In this document: piece after piece, positions 61,939 through 64,000 of the stretch
How the letters are laid out: each line of letters begins with the position of its first letter
Position numbering within the stretch: the first letter of the stretch is position 1
NCBI GenBank assembly: GCA_002344215.1
Contig: DDSV01000023.1
Span: forward strand, 1 to 64,000
Origin: Akkermansiaceae bacterium UBA2381
Lineage (GTDB): Bacteria > Verrucomicrobiota > Verrucomicrobiia > Verrucomicrobiales > DEV007
DNA: 64,000 bases
Direction of reading: 5' to 3'
The notes under the pieces: model-generated
The model's input: the letters and a program-made list of their open reading frames with translations, nothing else
Told to the model about the DNA's origin: nothing
Database searches by the model: none
Translations under genes and position numbers: made by a program

Positions 61939-62093
61939 GCGCGGAGTCTAACCCTGTCAGGTCCGGGACTCAACCCCCTTCATCGGGGATGGGGAGGGTT
62001 GGGGTTTGATTTCATACCCATCTGCCTGCTCCGGTAACTCACTGCTCAACGCCATTCATTTTCGCAGCAGATTTCATTCTTTCCTCTTTCAGA

Positions 62094-62118
62094 TTGACAT
62101 CTGATATCAATGATATCA
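62094..62118. promoter_or_regulatory. Operator of the FitAB-type toxin-antitoxin operon
   Basis: Two copies of the palindromic octamer TGATATCA (62102-62109 and 62111-62118) flank a single A, so the whole 17-base element is also symmetric. A TTGACA -35 element (62094-62099) lies just before it. The antitoxin start is 11 bases downstream. This is the expected place for autoregulation by a ribbon-helix-helix antitoxin. Confidence 0.65.
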
Positions 62119-62128
62119 CTCTTATGCC

Positions 62129-62377
62129 ATGGCTCAGTTATTGGTTCGAGACCTGGACGAATCTCTTGTGAAAAAGCTGAAGCGCCGCGCCCGCGCTCAT
62201 GGTGTCTCAACGGAAGAGGAGCACCGGCGCATTCTGAGCGAGGTCCTTTCCCGACCCGACGGGAAGGAGCTGACTTTGATTGAGTTTTTGCTCTCTTCGG
62301 AAGGGGAAGTGGCACCCGAGGTAGAACTGGAAATTGATCGGAGTCGCGAGATCGAAGATAGAGAGTCAGGGATCTGA
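62129..62377 (+). CDS. FitA/Arc-type ribbon-helix-helix antitoxin
   Basis: 82 aa. The N-terminal half is a ribbon-helix-helix DNA-binding domain of the FitA kind (AQLLVRDLDESLVKKLKRRA, HGVSTEEEHRRILSEVL). The acidic C-terminus should wrap around the toxin. It would neutralise the PIN-domain toxin encoded next and repress the operon through the double TGATATCA element. Start ATG at 62129; another ATG five bases upstream is out of frame. Stop and the toxin start share one base. Confidence 0.9.
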   Translation: MAQLLVRDLDESLVKKLKRRARAHGVSTEEEHRRILSEVLSRPDGKELTLIEFLLSSEGEVAPEVELEIDRSREIEDRESGI

Positions 62378-62787
62378 TGGCCTTCCTGCTCGATACGAAT
62401 GTGCTAAGCGAGTTGCGAAAGGGAGCGAAGTGCAATCCCCGGGTCAGGAAATGGGCGGTTTCCACCAAAGGACATCGCCACTGCATCAGCGTCATTTCAC
62501 TCGGCGAGATTCGAAAGGGTATCGAGAACTTGCGGAGGAATGCCCCTGATCAATGCCCTTCTTTTGAAGGCTGGCTGGAGGCGCTTAGATCTGACTACTC
62601 GAAGGACATCCTCCCGGTGAGCGAAGAGATTATGAACCGGTGGGGACTTTTGCAGGCGGCCCAGTCACTTCCGGTGTTGGACAGTCTGATTGCTGCTTCG
62701 GCGTTGGAGCATCGACTGACTGTTGCGACTCGGAATGTCCGGGACTTTGAAAAAACGGGTGTGAAACTGGTGAATCCCTTCGCTTAG
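62377..62787 (+). CDS. PIN-domain toxin, VapC/FitB type
   Basis: 136 aa. The PIN active-site acids are in place: D6 in FLLDTNVLSEL, E44 in ISLGEIRKG, D102 in PVLDSLIAA and D123 in TRNVRDFE. Such toxins are Mg-dependent ribonucleases that cut tRNA or rRNA when the antitoxin is lost. The C-terminal three bases overlap the end of the convergent helicase gene. The pair looks complete and functional. Confidence 0.92.
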   Translation: MAFLLDTNVLSELRKGAKCNPRVRKWAVSTKGHRHCISVISLGEIRKGIENLRRNAPDQCPSFEGWLEALRSDYSKDILPVSEEIMNRWGLLQAAQSLPVLDSLIAASALEHRLTVATRNVRDFEKTGVKLVNPFA

Positions 62788-64000
62788 TTGGCTCCCGCTT
62801 CAGAACCCTTCAGCTTCCTCCTCAGCCCCGAATATCGCTCTGAACTCTCACGGTTCCGAACCGCCATTTCCAGCGCCCTCTTTTCCCCGACAACAATGAC
62901 AAGCCGCTTTCCGCGGGTGATCGCCGTATAGAGGAGATTGCGCTGGAGGAGCACGTAATGCTGCGAGGCGAGGGGAATAACGACGGCGGGGAATTCGCTT
63001 CCCTGGGCTTTGTGAATCGTGACGGCGTAGGCCAGTTGCAGTTCGTCGAGTTCACCCGGCTCATAGTGGATCCGCTGGTTTCCGTCGAAGGTGACGTAGA
63101 CGGAGACCGGTTCGGTCGTGATCTCGGCGATGTGACCGATGTCACCGTTGAAGATCTCCTTGTCGTAGTTGTTGCGGGTCTGGATGACCTTATCTCCGGT
63201 GCGGAAAAGAGTTCCGAATCTCTCGATCTCAAATTTCAGTTCCGACGGGGGATTGAGGGCGGCCTGGAGTGAGCGGTTGAGTTCTCTGGTCCCCAACGAC
63301 TGACGGTTCATGGGGGTGAGGACCTGAATTTCATCACGGCGATCGAGATGGAATTTGTCAGGAATGCGCTCCGCCACTAGATGGAGGAGGGTGCTGCTGA
63401 TCGCCTCAGGACCGGTTCGCTCGATGAAGAAAAAGTCGGAGTCGCTCTCACTTTCCAGCGTGGGCAGGTGGCCTTGATTCACGGCGTGTGCGGCTTCGAT
63501 GATGCGACTCGCGGCCGCCTGGCGGTAGATTTCCGAGAGCCGGGCCACCGGAACCACCCCGCTCTCGATGAGGTCACGCAGCACACACCCGGGGCCAACC
63601 GAGGGGAGTTGATCCACATCGCCCACCAGAAGGACGCTGCCGTGCGGGGGAATCGCGCTCATGAGGCTGGCCATGAGCCTGATATCGATCATCGAGGCTT
63701 CGTCGATGATAAAAACATCCCCGGCGAGCGGCTTCTTCGCATTGCGGGTGAATCCGGCATGGGGCTGATACTCGAGGGCCCTGTGCAGGGTGAAGGCCTC
63801 ACGTCCTGTGCTTTCGGAAAGACGTTTCGCGGCGCGACCGGTCGGGGCGCAGAGGACGGGATTCACTTTGTTGTCCGTGAGAATCTGGAGCAGTGCTCTG
63901 AGGATGGTGGTTTTCCCCACTCCGGGTCCCCCGGTTATGACAAAAAAGCGATGTCGGGAGGCGCGGATGACGGCATCGATCTGTTCGGTGCCGAGTTTGA
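62784..64000 (-). CDS. recD2: RecD2-type (exodeoxyribonuclease V alpha-like) helicase, 3' part; runs off the right edge
   Basis: The frame stays open to base 64000, so the N-terminus is missing. The visible 405 residues start just before Walker A (FFVITGGPGVGKTT) and include CAPTGRAAKRLSESTGREA, Walker B with DEAS (GDVFIIDEASMIDIRLM), VLLVGDVDQLPSVGPG, the SH3-like inserted domain and the superfamily 1 end (LAYAVTIHKAQGSEFPAVVI, LLYTAITRGKRLVIVVG). These are the RecD2/UvrD_C_2 features; no RecB or RecC gene is visible. It unwinds DNA 5' to 3'. The tail overlaps the toxin gene by three bases, stop codon to stop codon. Confidence 0.92.
   Translation of the reverse strand, partial: KLGTEQIDAVIRASRHRFFVITGGPGVGKTTILRALLQILTDNKVNPVLCAPTGRAAKRLSESTGREAFTLHRALEYQPHAGFTRNAKKPLAGDVFIIDEASMIDIRLMASLMSAIPPHGSVLLVGDVDQLPSVGPGCVLRDLIESGVVPVARLSEIYRQAAASRIIEAAHAVNQGHLPTLESESDSDFFFIERTGPEAISSTLLHLVAERIPDKFHLDRRDEIQVLTPMNRQSLGTRELNRSLQAALNPPSELKFEIERFGTLFRTGDKVIQTRNNYDKEIFNGDIGHIAEITTEPVSVYVTFDGNQRIHYEPGELDELQLAYAVTIHKAQGSEFPAVVIPLASQHYVLLQRNLLYTAITRGKRLVIVVGEKRALEMAVRNRESSERYSGLRRKLKGSEAGAN

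Overview
The window looks like the chromosome of a GC-rich Gram-negative bacterium, most likely a member of the Verrucomicrobiota. That assignment is an inference from gene content: PEGA repeats fused to an FGE-type domain, SHD1-type N-termini on secreted proteins, FG-GAP/ASPIC proteins, kinase-TPR membrane proteins, a Tat-exported sugar-isomerase-like protein and a large pseudopilin set. No rRNA or tRNA was recognised that could confirm it.

Left part (1-16250): the 3' end of rpsA with its terminator is followed by secreted or membrane proteins. Next comes a compact sulfide-detoxification locus at 6393-11437. It holds a divergent ArsR-type repressor with a palindromic operator lying between promoter elements, a membrane rhodanese, a CstB-like persulfide dioxygenase/rhodanese fusion, a type II-like sulfide:quinone oxidoreductase, an exported DsrE-like protein and a TauE-like sulfite exporter. 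A hydrolase-fold protein, a GH16 glycosidase, a PQQ-type propeller and a CPBP protease follow.

Middle (16250-32600): a co-directional cluster at 16441-22552 joins an MglA-type GTPase, two roadblock-type proteins, an ExbB/TolQ-ExbD/TolR stator pair, a TonB/TolA-position protein and a zinc-ribbon membrane protein. This resembles the small-GTPase plus PMF-stator logic of gliding machinery. After it come fabF, a group 2 sigma-70 factor, a degenerate metallo-hydrolase, an FG-GAP protein, trpD, yqgE, a GreA-like protein, an SRPBCC protein and a two-PAS protein.

Right part (32700-53020): a yejABEF peptide/microcin C-type ABC importer whose YejE has a large periplasmic insertion, a pseudokinase-TPR membrane protein, cysQ, a lone pseudopilin, rnr, an MA-type metallopeptidase, a gspFGHIJK type II secretion segment with a Gly-rich tail on GspJ, and trmD.

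Island (about 53050-59550): three tightly packed genes that are clearly AT-richer than their neighbours. They encode a complete C5-cytosine methyltransferase, a 993-residue protein with two GHKL ATPase modules (Hsp90/MORC-like at the N-terminus, histidine-kinase-like at the C-terminus) and a 586-residue protein with an N-terminal receiver-like domain. A decayed RND efflux fragment lies beside them. This is the best candidate for an undescribed system here, probably a conflict or defence module in which DNA methylation is coupled to ATPase and receiver signalling. After it come pabB, a Tat-exported TIM-barrel protein, a FitAB-type toxin-antitoxin pair with a double palindromic operator, and the 3' part of a recD2-type helicase gene that runs off the right edge.
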